Source of the DNA: Alangreenwoodia sp964438605
GTDB taxonomy: Bacteria; Bacillota; Clostridia; Peptostreptococcales; Anaerovoracaceae
Direction of reading: 5' to 3'
DNA: 24,899 nt
Assembly (NCBI GenBank): GCA_964438605.1
Contig: CAYTKT010000034.1
Span: forward strand, 1-24,899
Shown here: positions 1 through 9,200 of the stretch, piece after piece
Layout of the letters: every line of letters begins with the position of its first letter
How positions within the stretch are numbered: position 1 is the first letter of the stretch
Made by a program: the position numbers and the translations under genes
The notes under the pieces: generated by a model
Told to the model about the DNA's origin: nothing
What the model saw: the letters and a program-made list of their open reading frames with translations, nothing else
The model's database searches: none

Positions 1-54
1 AACTGCGCAGACGCAAGCGGTAAATTTCGTTTTCCATTCTCGTTTTCTTGTCAT
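1..54 (-). CDS. Start of a gene running off the left edge (possible secreted protein)
   Basis: Eighteen codons are visible, beginning MTRKREWKTK and followed by FTACVCAV. A purine-rich ribosome binding site (GAAAGGA) sits 8 nt before the ATG. The positively charged start followed by the beginning of a hydrophobic run looks like the n-region of a signal peptide or an N-terminal membrane anchor. It follows the 46-aa membrane protein gene at 168-308 by 113 nt on the same strand, so it may be the next member of the kinase operon. The function cannot be told from this fragment. Confidence 0.5.
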   Translation of the reverse strand, partial: MTRKREWKTKFTACVCAV

Positions 55-167
55 ATCTGCAATCCTTTCTCTTAAAACAAACGCATGTTTTTCTAAAAAT
101 CTCCTCTGTCTCTTTCTCCCGTACTCTTTCCGTTCTGTTAAAATGAACTCCTGTGTCCTGCAAAAAT

Positions 168-308
168 TCACCGGTACTCCCGCCAGATGCTTTCTTTCAC
201 GTTCTTCTCCGACTTTTTCAGAATTCTCAGGCAGACCGCCAGGATGACCAAAGACACGATCATTCCGGCAATTCCGACCGCAAATATCACTTTTCCTGTT
301 GAAAGCAT
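168..308 (-). CDS. Small single-pass membrane protein, 46 aa
   Basis: This short ORF starts MLSTGKVIFAVGIAG, has one hydrophobic helix at about residues 7-29 (rich in V, I, L, G), and ends in a basic/charged tail (KKSEKNVKE, then WREYR). Its start is well supported by a near-consensus ribosome binding site (AAAGGAGGTG) 7 nt upstream of the ATG. It begins 32 nt after the stop of the TPR kinase gene, so it is almost certainly cotranscribed with it. A similar tiny single-TM protein precedes the other kinase (5775-5930). The shared layout (short N-terminus, Gly-containing TM helix, basic tail) suggests a common accessory role, perhaps a kinase or secretion-machine membrane subunit. I recognise no named family. 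Confidence 0.72.
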   Translation of the reverse strand: MLSTGKVIFAVGIAGMIVSLVILAVCLRILKKSEKNVKESIWREYR

Positions 309-340
309 TTTGCGACACCTCCTTTCCTACACGCCAATAT

Positions 341-2758
341 CTACAGCCAACCCGCAGCTTTGATCTGACGGATCAGATTTTCCAGAATCGCCATATTGGA
401 ATCCTCTTTTCCGTTTGCCAGCGCTTGCTGATACTTTTCCTTCGCCGTCTTGTAATAATGCTGCGCATTGTGGTAATCACGCGACTGCTGGCTCTTTGCC
501 GACTGCCAATCCGCGTACAGGAAAGCAAGGCGCATATCAACGCGGTAATCGTACGGGTATTCATCGAGAAGCGCTAAAAGTTCCTTCTCCGCGCCTGCGT
601 AATTTCCGAGTTTTTCTTCGACAGATGCCAGATTGAGCGATGTGACGACGGTTCCGTAGCCGTTTTCGATCATCTGAGTGAACAGTTCTTTCGCCTTCTG
701 ACGATAATCACGCGCAAAACCGCCGCCTTGTTCCGCAGCCCGCATATACGTTTCCGCCAGCATCTCGCGAACCTGGACCGCCGAAGAATCATCCAGTCTG
801 GATGACGCTTCTTCGAGCAGCGCGATCTCATCGGCATCATTCCCGCTTTTGCCGTATAATTTCGCAGCGGCAACGTAACAATGGCGCAATACCTCCCAGT
901 CGTCCGTCTTTCCGGTCGCCTGACGATACAGGCGGATCGCCTCATCAATATTTCCAGAAGCCGCGCTGATCTCTGCGGAAACCACATCGTCATCCACATC
1001 GGCACCGCCCGCCGCCCTCAGGGCATCGAGCGTCTGCCGCGCGCCGTCAAGATCGCCCAGACGTGCCTGCGTTAGCGCGAGGCCGCGATAACAGGCGCTG
1101 TCAGCCTGCGGATACTCCAGAGCGCTTTCATAAAGCTTCCGCGCTTCTTCATAATCGTCCAATCCGTTCAGACAGTTCGCACGGATATAGCGGATGTTCG
1201 ACAAGGTGGACTCCTCCATTTTGTCCTCGGAAAGAGTACCGGAATCAGCCGCATTGTCAAAAACACTGAGCGCTTCTTCGTACTGCCCGATCCGATAAAG
1301 CTGGACAGCACGGCTGATATACGCATCGGCCCGTGACGGCATCATATCAATCGCTTCGTCAAGCAACGCGTTTCCTTCCTTTATATTTCCTTCTTCCGCA
1401 TACTTTTCACTCTGCGAAATCAAACCAATATATGTATTTTCGCGCTCCGTATGCACCGTACTCACTCCGTATACCGTGCAGGCAGCGCTTGACAAAAAGA
1501 ACGCCGCACAGAGCGCGACGGCAGCCACGCGCTGGCGGCGACACCGCTTATAACGTGCATCGAGCTGATCGATATCCTGAAGTGCACGCAGCATTTCTTT
1601 TGCGCTGGAAAAACGCAATTCCTGCTGCTTTTCCATCGAACGCCGGATGATATTCTGAAATAAAATACTGATCTTTGGATGGTAGTTTGAAATATCGGTC
1701 AGAGGATCGAGCGCTCTCTCCGGTGTTTTGGCCGTTACAGCGAAATAAAGAGACGCGCCGATCGCGTAAATATCCGTGCGCACGGAAATCATTCCATAAT
1801 CGCCTGCGCGGCTCGATTCGGCAGCCGTGAAGGAACGTTTGCTGCTTCCTGCAGAACGGTTCGATGTGTCCGTTCTCAATTCATTCGGTATAGAACTCTG
1901 TCCCTCGCCTTCAAACATACCGAGTGTCTCCTTGTTATCATACGGCACCGGCTCAGACATAACTTCCGTGTCCGGAAAGAGTCCCCTATCATCCGGTTTT
2001 TTCTCCGAAAAAAAATCATCCGATTCTGCTGGCCGCTTATTCCATGAATTCTCAACGCTTCCGCCATTCCATCCGTCCGCGTCCGCTATCGTTTCCGTCC
2101 GATCGCTGTCTGTATCAAAAGACATCCGCTCGATCGGAGCATAGCGCGCATCCGGACTGCCCGCTTCCGCATTTCTTCGTCTCCATTCATTTTCAAGATG
2201 GTCTCTTCGCTGTTCCGGACGCGCATACTGCTCCGGAGCGGCAAATCCCGGCGTAACCCCTACCGCGAGCGCGCCGCCCTGATAGATCAGAGACGTTCCG
2301 AAGTCGATCAGGCAGATATCACCCGTATCGGTGATCATGATATTCGCCGGTTTGATATCACAGTGAATGATCGGAGGATCCTGTGAATGAAGGTATTCCA
2401 CGACTTCACAGAGCTGACACGCCCATTTGTACGCGTCTTTCTGAGAAACCGCTCCGTATTCTTTCACATATTTTCTCAGATCTTTTCCCGTGATCAGATC
2501 CATGATCGTATAGACAAAACCGTCCTTATCGCTCACGACGTCGTAGATTCTCGGCAGGTATTGATGTTTCAGATTTTTAAGGATATTCGCTTCATTTTCC
2601 TGATCGACATATTTTTTATGCTTGCTTTTTACTCTCTTGATAACGACATCAACATCCAGGCTGCGCTTGCGCGCGCTGTAAAGTACACCCATACCGCCTC
2701 TGCTCAAGGGTTGGATGTTGTCATAATCTGCCTGCAGTAATTCTCTCATTTTATCCAT
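341..2758 (-). CDS. Transmembrane Ser/Thr protein kinase with C-terminal TPR domain, 805 aa
   Basis: A PrkC/Stk-like kinase. The N-terminal catalytic domain shows the Gly-rich loop (LSRGGMGVLY, 18-27), VIK lysine K41, catalytic loop HCDIKPAN (132-139), DFG (152-154) and APE-type motif (174-176), so it should be active. Helix F (TDIYAIG, near 328-334) comes only after an inserted segment of about 150 residues (178-326). That segment is rich in Ser, Thr, Asp and Glu and contains acidic Thr sites such as TETIAD and DTEVM. One TM helix lies at about 411-431. The remaining 370 residues are TPR-like helical repeats, predicted outside the cell and so replacing the usual PASTA sensor. The ATG has GGAG 8 nt upstream. 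The gene follows the propeller kinase by 110 nt and precedes a 46-aa TM protein. Likely substrates, by context, are the FHA and T7SS proteins of the window. Confidence 0.93.
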   Translation of the reverse strand: MDKMRELLQADYDNIQPLSRGGMGVLYSARKRSLDVDVVIKRVKSKHKKYVDQENEANILKNLKHQYLPRIYDVVSDKDGFVYTIMDLITGKDLRKYVKEYGAVSQKDAYKWACQLCEVVEYLHSQDPPIIHCDIKPANIMITDTGDICLIDFGTSLIYQGGALAVGVTPGFAAPEQYARPEQRRDHLENEWRRRNAEAGSPDARYAPIERMSFDTDSDRTETIADADGWNGGSVENSWNKRPAESDDFFSEKKPDDRGLFPDTEVMSEPVPYDNKETLGMFEGEGQSSIPNELRTDTSNRSAGSSKRSFTAAESSRAGDYGMISVRTDIYAIGASLYFAVTAKTPERALDPLTDISNYHPKISILFQNIIRRSMEKQQELRFSSAKEMLRALQDIDQLDARYKRCRRQRVAAVALCAAFFLSSAACTVYGVSTVHTERENTYIGLISQSEKYAEEGNIKEGNALLDEAIDMMPSRADAYISRAVQLYRIGQYEEALSVFDNAADSGTLSEDKMEESTLSNIRYIRANCLNGLDDYEEARKLYESALEYPQADSACYRGLALTQARLGDLDGARQTLDALRAAGGADVDDDVVSAEISAASGNIDEAIRLYRQATGKTDDWEVLRHCYVAAAKLYGKSGNDADEIALLEEASSRLDDSSAVQVREMLAETYMRAAEQGGGFARDYRQKAKELFTQMIENGYGTVVTSLNLASVEEKLGNYAGAEKELLALLDEYPYDYRVDMRLAFLYADWQSAKSQQSRDYHNAQHYYKTAKEKYQQALANGKEDSNMAILENLIRQIKAAGWL

Positions 2759-2868
2759 GACTGATTCTCCATAAACCTTTAATCAAAAGGAGTTGTTCCA
2801 CTGATTCGAACTTGTTCTGCGAACTTTGCCCGAATTTCGATTTTCCAGCATTTTTTGACTCGTACCAC

Positions 2869-5754
2869 CTATTCAGGCGACTCCATCCGTTCCTGCCCGA
2901 GCTTTCTCAGTTCTTCTCGCGAATAAATCTTCGTCTTCCGGAGATTTCCCGACCGGTCATCGAAAATCAGCTCACCATCCAGAATATCGCACAGATTCGG
3001 CAGACGCGCCAGCGTTTCGCATTTTCCATTCATCAGCAGCCCGTAACGGTCACCGTCCGATGTAATGTATTCCGTAATGACGTATTCACCGACTTGCGTC
3101 ACGTACGTGAGATAATCGTCCGTTTCCAGATTGCATATCTTTTTTCCGGATTTTCGTTCATACACTTCCGGCGTCCCATGCAGCGGCGACGTGATCTTCA
3201 GATCATCCGTCAGAAATTCCTCATAAAGACTTTCCTCCGGGGCATCGCCCTTTTCTTCCGAAAGCATTGTTCCGTCAAACGCCGAGTATTTTCGGATCGT
3301 GCCGTCATTATAGATCACTTCCAGGTATGAGCCGTCCTTCGTCCTCCGGTACTGCTGGTCGTACACCTGTTCCGCGTCCGGAATTTCCATCTCGCAGAGG
3401 ATGCTGCCGTCTTCCTTGTTTAGAAGCCGGAAACTGTCATAACGGAACAGCAGAACTGTCTTTGCGTCGGCACTGATGCGCGCCTCGTCATGATCATAGG
3501 AAGGATCGTAAGAAAAGAACTGTGCATCCGAATGATCAACGAGCTTCATCACGCGCAGTGACGGACTGCTGAGGCTGCCGATCACCGCTACTCCGTTTGC
3601 GATCTGAACGAAATCACAGCTGAAATCACTCTCATATGACGCGATTTCCCGCGCCTGACGGTCAAAAAAATGATACGTATTATCCGCGCCGGATGCCAGT
3701 ATATGCTCCGTTCCGCGTGAATATGCATGAACCAGCCCGCTGACATATGCGACTTCCTGTTGGTCGCCCGTCTCCGGATCGATCGCTACGACGACATCTT
3801 CATTCTTGAGATAGATCCCGCTCTCATCCGCCTCGACACCGATCGCGCTTTCCAGGGTAAACCCGCCGGTTTGAACAGTCTCTGCCGTATCAACGACCGC
3901 AAAGACAGATTCCTCGCTGTTTGTCGAAGAAAACGCAAAATATTTTCCAAAAAACCCACCTTCAAAGTGCGTATATTCTGATTTATCATAAATTTCCAAT
4001 GTTCCGTCTGCGTTTCCCGGTTCAAAAATCATCAGGGCGCCGTCCGAAAAACTCGCCGCAAGCATCGAGCCGTCCGCGTTGAGCGCAAAAATGCTGTCCT
4101 CCGGATCGGCAAAAACATCGTTTGCAAGAACCGGCTGCGTATGCCCTTCAAACGAAACGCGATGCAGCACTGAGCCATTTACAGCATTGTAGACGATAGC
4201 TTCTCCCGCCTCCTTATAAACTGCGGCGACCGTCGTGCCGTCCGCGCTGACAGTGATTCCCGTCGCCGCTTCGCCCGACCAGAGTTCCTGCCCCGACTGA
4301 AGATCGAACGCCCTCAGCGCGTCTTTTCCCGCATAGAGAATCGTGTGTTCGTTGACAAACACTACATCGGACAGAGCGGAAGCGTCCGTCTTGAATTCTT
4401 TCACGATCTGCATTGTCGTCGTGTCCACAACAGAAAGTCTTTGCGAAGCGATAGCCGCGAGATAATTTCCATCCGCCGAGAGTTTTACCTTGACCGGTTC
4501 CGCAGGCAGCTGTATCATGCCAAAATCACGAAAACCGTCCGCCAGATCATAGATGCCGAGCGCATCAGCCAGTGCTTTTTGCGCTTCCGCTGTATACGGC
4601 GCGGAAAAGAGATTCCGTTTTTCCGGAAGCGCCTGAAGTGCGAGTTCAATCGCGCCGCCGACATTCCCCTTTTGAAATTCATTTTCCGACTGTTCCGCCA
4701 GAACATAGGCATTCTGAAGGTTTTCCATCTGCTTCAGGCCGGTAAAAGTCGAACCGCCGCCCGCGAGAAATACGACGATCAGCGTGACTGCTGTGACAAC
4801 TTTCGTCCGGCGCAGTCTGCGCGTGCGCGCGTCGTTCTTAGGAAGATCAAAAAAGGCGTCGAGCATTTCCTGTGCGCTTTGAAAACGCAGATCCGGATCG
4901 CGCTCCATCGCCTTGTGAATAATCCGGATAACCGCCGGACTGGCTTCCTCCTCTGTGATCGGGAGAACCTGATCCGCGTTCGTCTTCGGCCGGCGTCCGG
5001 TCAGAATATGGTAGAGTGTGGCGCCGAGACTGTAGATATCCGAGCGGACATCGAGCAGAATTTTCCCGCCTCCGGAGGTTTGAGAACTTCCTCTGGAAAT
5101 TGGAGTTTTCGACGCTGCCTCGCTCATATTCCCGGTCGCATCGAGCGGAACAGTTTTTTCGCTTTCCGATTTTTCCTGATCCATGATCTCCGTCGGTATA
5201 TTTGAACGGCTGTAATCGATTCCGTAATGCTCCGGCGACGCGTAACCCTGGCTGTATCCCACGCGTACCGCGCCTTCTTCGCCTAAAGCCAGCGCGATGT
5301 TAAAATCGATCAGCCGTATGTCGTTTTCCGGCGTCAGCATGACATTGCCCGGCTTAATATCCCCGTGCAGAATACCGTGCGGCGCCCTGCTGTGAAGATA
5401 GCAGAGAGCTTCCAAAATTTGTATAGCCCATTCCACAACCTGAGCCTGAGAAAATCGCTCGCCCCGTTTCAGAAGATGGGCAAAATCTTCGCCCTCGATG
5501 TAATCCATCACAGTATACGCCTTCCCGTTTTCCGAAAAAAAATCGTAGACCTGCGGAATATAAGTATGACTCAAATTCTTCAGAATATCCACTTCCCGCC
5601 GCAGCACTTCCGGCGCCGTCGCAATGCTCCGCCTGTCCTCCTTGAGGACGACGTCTTTTCCCAGCCGCTTATGCCACGCCAGATAGACGACACCTCCGCC
5701 GCCCGATCCAATCTCTTTTTTAATCTCATACGTGTCCGCGATGACTTGTGACAT
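2869..5754 (-). CDS. Transmembrane Ser/Thr kinase with C-terminal beta-propeller (WD40/PQQ-like), 961 aa
   Basis: The kinase domain (about 9-302) has the Gly-rich loop GSGGGG (16-21), VLK lysine K38, catalytic HGDIKPGN (130-137), DFN in place of DFG (150-152) and SPE (173-175). An insert of about 55 residues, rich in Ser/Thr and acidic residues (178-233), precedes SDIYSLG. A TM helix lies near 318-338. The rest, to residue 961, consists of repeated short beta blades (such as LSADGNYLAAI and VSADGTTVAAVY), which I read as an extracytoplasmic propeller of 7-8 blades. An in-frame TTG lies 8 codons upstream, at 5778, but the ATG at 5754 has AAAGGAG 8 nt before it and is preferred. The gene starts 20 nt after the 51-aa TM protein gene. 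Catalytic Asp132 is intact, so activity is likely despite DFN. The ligand of the propeller is unknown. Confidence 0.92.
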   Translation of the reverse strand: MSQVIADTYEIKKEIGSGGGGVVYLAWHKRLGKDVVLKEDRRSIATAPEVLRREVDILKNLSHTYIPQVYDFFSENGKAYTVMDYIEGEDFAHLLKRGERFSQAQVVEWAIQILEALCYLHSRAPHGILHGDIKPGNVMLTPENDIRLIDFNIALALGEEGAVRVGYSQGYASPEHYGIDYSRSNIPTEIMDQEKSESEKTVPLDATGNMSEAASKTPISRGSSQTSGGGKILLDVRSDIYSLGATLYHILTGRRPKTNADQVLPITEEEASPAVIRIIHKAMERDPDLRFQSAQEMLDAFFDLPKNDARTRRLRRTKVVTAVTLIVVFLAGGGSTFTGLKQMENLQNAYVLAEQSENEFQKGNVGGAIELALQALPEKRNLFSAPYTAEAQKALADALGIYDLADGFRDFGMIQLPAEPVKVKLSADGNYLAAIASQRLSVVDTTTMQIVKEFKTDASALSDVVFVNEHTILYAGKDALRAFDLQSGQELWSGEAATGITVSADGTTVAAVYKEAGEAIVYNAVNGSVLHRVSFEGHTQPVLANDVFADPEDSIFALNADGSMLAASFSDGALMIFEPGNADGTLEIYDKSEYTHFEGGFFGKYFAFSSTNSEESVFAVVDTAETVQTGGFTLESAIGVEADESGIYLKNEDVVVAIDPETGDQQEVAYVSGLVHAYSRGTEHILASGADNTYHFFDRQAREIASYESDFSCDFVQIANGVAVIGSLSSPSLRVMKLVDHSDAQFFSYDPSYDHDEARISADAKTVLLFRYDSFRLLNKEDGSILCEMEIPDAEQVYDQQYRRTKDGSYLEVIYNDGTIRKYSAFDGTMLSEEKGDAPEESLYEEFLTDDLKITSPLHGTPEVYERKSGKKICNLETDDYLTYVTQVGEYVITEYITSDGDRYGLLMNGKCETLARLPNLCDILDGELIFDDRSGNLRKTKIYSREELRKLGQERMESPE

Positions 5755-5774
5755 GTTATCCGCTCCTTTCCTCC

Positions 5775-5930
5775 TCAACGATGCCGCTTGCCAAACTCTT
5801 TTTCCAGACGCCTATTCAGCCGCTTCTGCGCCACATGCAAAAAGATCGCCGCAGCGATCCCTGCCAGAACCGCCACACCCATCACGACAACCCCTCCATA
5901 GAACAAAACTTCACTTAACGATACATCCAT
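5775..5930 (-). CDS. Small single-pass membrane protein, 51 aa
   Basis: This gene begins MDVSLSEVLFYGG and continues into one long hydrophobic helix (about 9-33, rich in V, A, G, I). It ends in a strongly basic amphipathic tail (QKRLNRRLEKEFGKRHR). The ribosome binding site GGGAG lies 9 nt upstream of the ATG. The stop codon is 20 nt before the ATG of the propeller kinase, whose ribosome binding site lies in that gap, so the two are probably translated from the same message. Its size and architecture match the 46-aa protein after the other kinase. Sequence identity is low, so paralogy is a guess. I know of no family name; an accessory subunit of the kinase or secretion complex is the simplest inference. 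Confidence 0.75.
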   Translation of the reverse strand: MDVSLSEVLFYGGVVVMGVAVLAGIAAAIFLHVAQKRLNRRLEKEFGKRHR

Positions 5931-6293
5931 GTCTGTTTTCTCCCTTCCTGTTTCTGTACTCTGTTTAACCGGCCAGTCTCAACCGTCCTGAGGCAACGGC
6001 GGTACGCACAGCCGCTCCCTCAGAATGGCTTTTGATCTTTTTTGAAAAACGGCGAAACGATTGCGGCAAAATGCCGCTCTGTCAGCGATCCGTCAAATTC
6101 CCGGCATCCTGCCGCCGTTCCATCATTTCCACCGTTTTTTTCCATTCATGCAATATTCCGGTCAGAAAGCCGGAACTCGTCCGGCTCCCTGACCTTTTTT
6201 CAATCTTAAACTCTTTCTTTGGCCATTCTCCCGCGTTTTTCACGCCGGATTCACACACAGTCATGCCGATTCTTCTGCCGTGCCGGTTTTCGG
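5931..6293. other. 363-nt intergenic region without a convincing gene
   Basis: This lies between the SLH gene and the 51-aa protein gene. I see a plus-strand terminator-like hairpin (6160-6200) and a 6-bp hairpin GCGGCA-TTT-TGCCGC (reading the minus strand, near 6061-6077). A minus-strand frame of 60 codons (6082-6264) lacks a ribosome binding site and shows no recognisable protein features. A promoter for the kinase operon is expected here, but I found no clear -35/-10 pair. Confidence 0.5.
6160..6200 (+). terminator. Rho-independent terminator-like hairpin on the plus strand
   Basis: Read on the plus strand, a 15-nt arm (6160-6174), a 5-nt loop (ACTCG) and a complementary arm (6180-6194) form a continuous stem. 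It has GC-rich GCCGGA/TCCGGC at the top and two G-T pairs in the middle, and is followed directly by six T (6195-6200). This is the classic intrinsic terminator layout. All genes here run the other way, so it would stop antisense transcription. On the minus strand the A-tract precedes the hairpin and no U-tract follows, so it would be a poor terminator for the SLH transcript. Confidence 0.6.
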
Positions 6294-9200
6294 TCAGCTG
6301 TGCTGTGCCGTAAAATCGGAAACTCTGTGAAGCAGCGCCGCCAGTTCCGCACGCGTCGTACTGCCCTGCGCGTCCATCAGATTTCCTTCTCTGCCGTTGA
6401 AAATACCGAGTTTTGACAACGTCTCAAACGCTTCTGCTTCTTCCGCCGTCATCTGATCCCGGTCAGCAATCGCCACAGCTGTATCCGGCAGATCGTAATC
6501 CAGATCGAGGAAATCAAGATAATGCTTTAGCATCACTGCCAGCCTGCCGCGTGAAAACGAAGATTCCGGCGTGAAACTGCTGTCGGTCAGTCCGTTTGCT
6601 TTCGCCCACGCAGCCGCCTGACCGTACCACACAGCTGCGCTGTCGTCCGCGTATTGCGTCAGGTCGGCTTTTGCCAGGCGTGCCAACACAGTCGCCGCCA
6701 TCGCACCGGAAACTTCTTCCGACGGCTGGAACTTTTTATTCCCGGTTCCTATCATCAGGCCGCTGGAAGCCGCCCAGGAAACGTCGGAAAAATACCAGGA
6801 GGAAGATTCCAGATCGGTCAGAACATTATTGTTGTCCTTCCCCTCCACGAAATCAGACACACGATGCAGCAGCGTCGCCAGTTCCGCACGTGTCGTGATG
6901 CCGCCCGGATTCATCATGTCATCTCCAGTCCCTTTGAAGATACCGAGTTTCGTCAGCAGTTCAAAGGCTTCGGCCTCCTCTTGCGTCATCTGATCCCGGT
7001 CGGCGATTGTCACTGTTTCTGCCGGCAGAGTATAAACGAGTTTCTGCGAATCGAGGTACTTTTTCAGTACTACCGCGAGCTTACCGCGCGAACAGGAACC
7101 GTCCGCGGAAAATCCCGACGGGAACAGACCGTTCGCTTTGGCCCACAATGCCGCTCCGGTATACCATTCGCCGGACGGAATTCCGCTTCCGTTCTGGCCC
7201 GCGTACGGATTAAGATCTGCTTTCGCAAGGCGCGCCAGTACCGCGGCCACCATCGCGTCGGAGATTTCGCCGGACGGGTCGAACTGACCGTTTCCGATTC
7301 CGCTCATCAAGCCGTTTTCGTTCGCCCATTCGACGTCAGAATAGTACCATGAGGAATCCGGAACATCCTCATAGCCATCTGGCTCCGGCGGAGTCGTTGT
7401 CCCCGGATCTGTGGTTCCCTGGTTTGTGGAAGGATTTTCAGGATTTGGAGTTGAATTTCCTGGATTGGAAGGTTTTGTCGACGCACTTCCGCCGCCGGAT
7501 TTCACGTTGTAGTTCTGCGCGGAACGTTTGAGTTCCTTGGCGGAATTCCGGAACGCAGCCGCAATGGTGTGCTTCCCGGCACCGGCGTTTCTAAACGTCT
7601 GTCTCTTGATCGTGATTTTCGTGCTGCCTTCCTCTTTCTCGTAATCGTCTTCCTCTAACTTTTTACCGTCCAGCCAGAAGCTATCAAACTCTTTAAATGT
7701 ACTATCCGTTACACCGTCGCCACTGACCACAAACTCCTGATCCTGATAAGAAGATTCTGTCATATCAGCGACACGCTGCGTAATGTCGTATCCATCGTCT
7801 GTTTCCGCATCGACATTCTCATCGGTATTTTCCTTTACCACCAATTCAAATTCCTTGGTAACACTCTCAAAGTGATTTGCATTTCGTCTCGACGACTGGG
7901 CAGACGGGTTCAAACTGCAATCCATTTTTACCGTGAATGAAAATGTACCGGTTTCTTGTGCCGCCCCGAAAATCTCGCCGGTTTTAGAATCAAGCGTCAG
8001 GCCGTCCGGAAGCTCGCCAGAAGCAATGGAAAATTCAGGTGTTATAAGATCACTGTTCATGATCGAAGTCTGCAAAATCGTAGAATACGGCACGTACTTA
8101 ACCGCATCCTTCATGTTCTTCGTCGTGATCGTCGGATCTCCGGCCACACCGCTGAGTTCTATTTCAATAGTCTCTTTTCCATCGTTTGTGTCACCTTTGT
8201 CGTAACTGATCACAAGTGTGCCGCTGATCGCTCCGCCGTTGTCCGATGTTGGAACCAGGCGAATTTTGGCCACATTGTTTAGTTCTCCCCGATCTCCATA
8301 TTCTTCTGGCGTTTCCGTACTATTAAACGCCGCCAGACTGTTATTACCGTCCCCGCCGACTGTCCAGTAATCGTCCAGTTTCACATTCTCCGCGTCTTTC
8401 AGTGTTACAGTTAACCCAGTCAGTTGCTGATTTCCTACATTGGCGATAAAGATATCATGGCGGTTTTCATACTCCGAGGTTAAAAAGAGTTCCCGTTTAT
8501 TCCCCTGTGGACCATTGATCCCGTTCACAAACAGTTTGGGACCGGTTGCTTTTTTCACAAAAGTCACCCAGTAATTTTTTACAGTCGCACCGTCTTTGCT
8601 TTTAACAGAAAAAGCAACCGGTTCAACAGCACCGTTTTCCGTCTGTTTTCCAAAATCTATTGCTTTGTTTAAAACATACCAATTGCTGTCGTTGTAGCTT
8701 GTCGCCTCCACTTTTTCACTGGCTCCGTCTCCGGTTCCGTAATAAATGGTTTCGATGTCTTCTGCGTAAAAGACCGGTTTGATTTTCGTAAGACCGTTCC
8801 CCTCATCATTTACTAGCACCGTCTGAAAACCGTTGGCGTAATAAGCGTCATGCTCCGATGGAAGAATATATAAGTCGTCGTTCATCAACTCCCCACCATC
8901 TGCAGAGCTGCCTGCAGTTTCGTTCTCAGTGCCGCTCTTGGCGCCTTCAATCCGGAAGTACGGATCCTGTCGATATGGTATGTCCTCAGAGTCATTCTTA
9001 CTGTAAGAACTCGTCTCCGTTTTTATAATGACTCTGCTGAGATAGTCGTTTGTATCTACCGCTGTAAATTCGATACCCTTGCTGAAATCCGCCAGGTACC
9101 CTGTTTTATTAGCGCTATTTGAGATGCTGTACTTCCAAAGAATTTGATCCTTTATATCTTTCTGATTATTGTTTTGTATAGCCTTGTTTACGTCATCCGC

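Noticed and set aside
4345..5205. Plus-strand open frame of 286 codons
   Set aside because: It lies fully inside the propeller-kinase gene in antisense, has no ribosome binding site, and its product is Arg/Phe-rich with no domain features.
6082..6264. Minus-strand frame of 60 codons in the SLH-kinase gap
   Set aside because: It contains a strong hairpin, lacks a ribosome binding site and shows no membrane segment, signal or motif.
6654..7352. Plus-strand open frame of 232 codons
   Set aside because: It is antisense to the SLH repeats, where the duplicated sequence keeps the opposite frame open by composition; no start signals.
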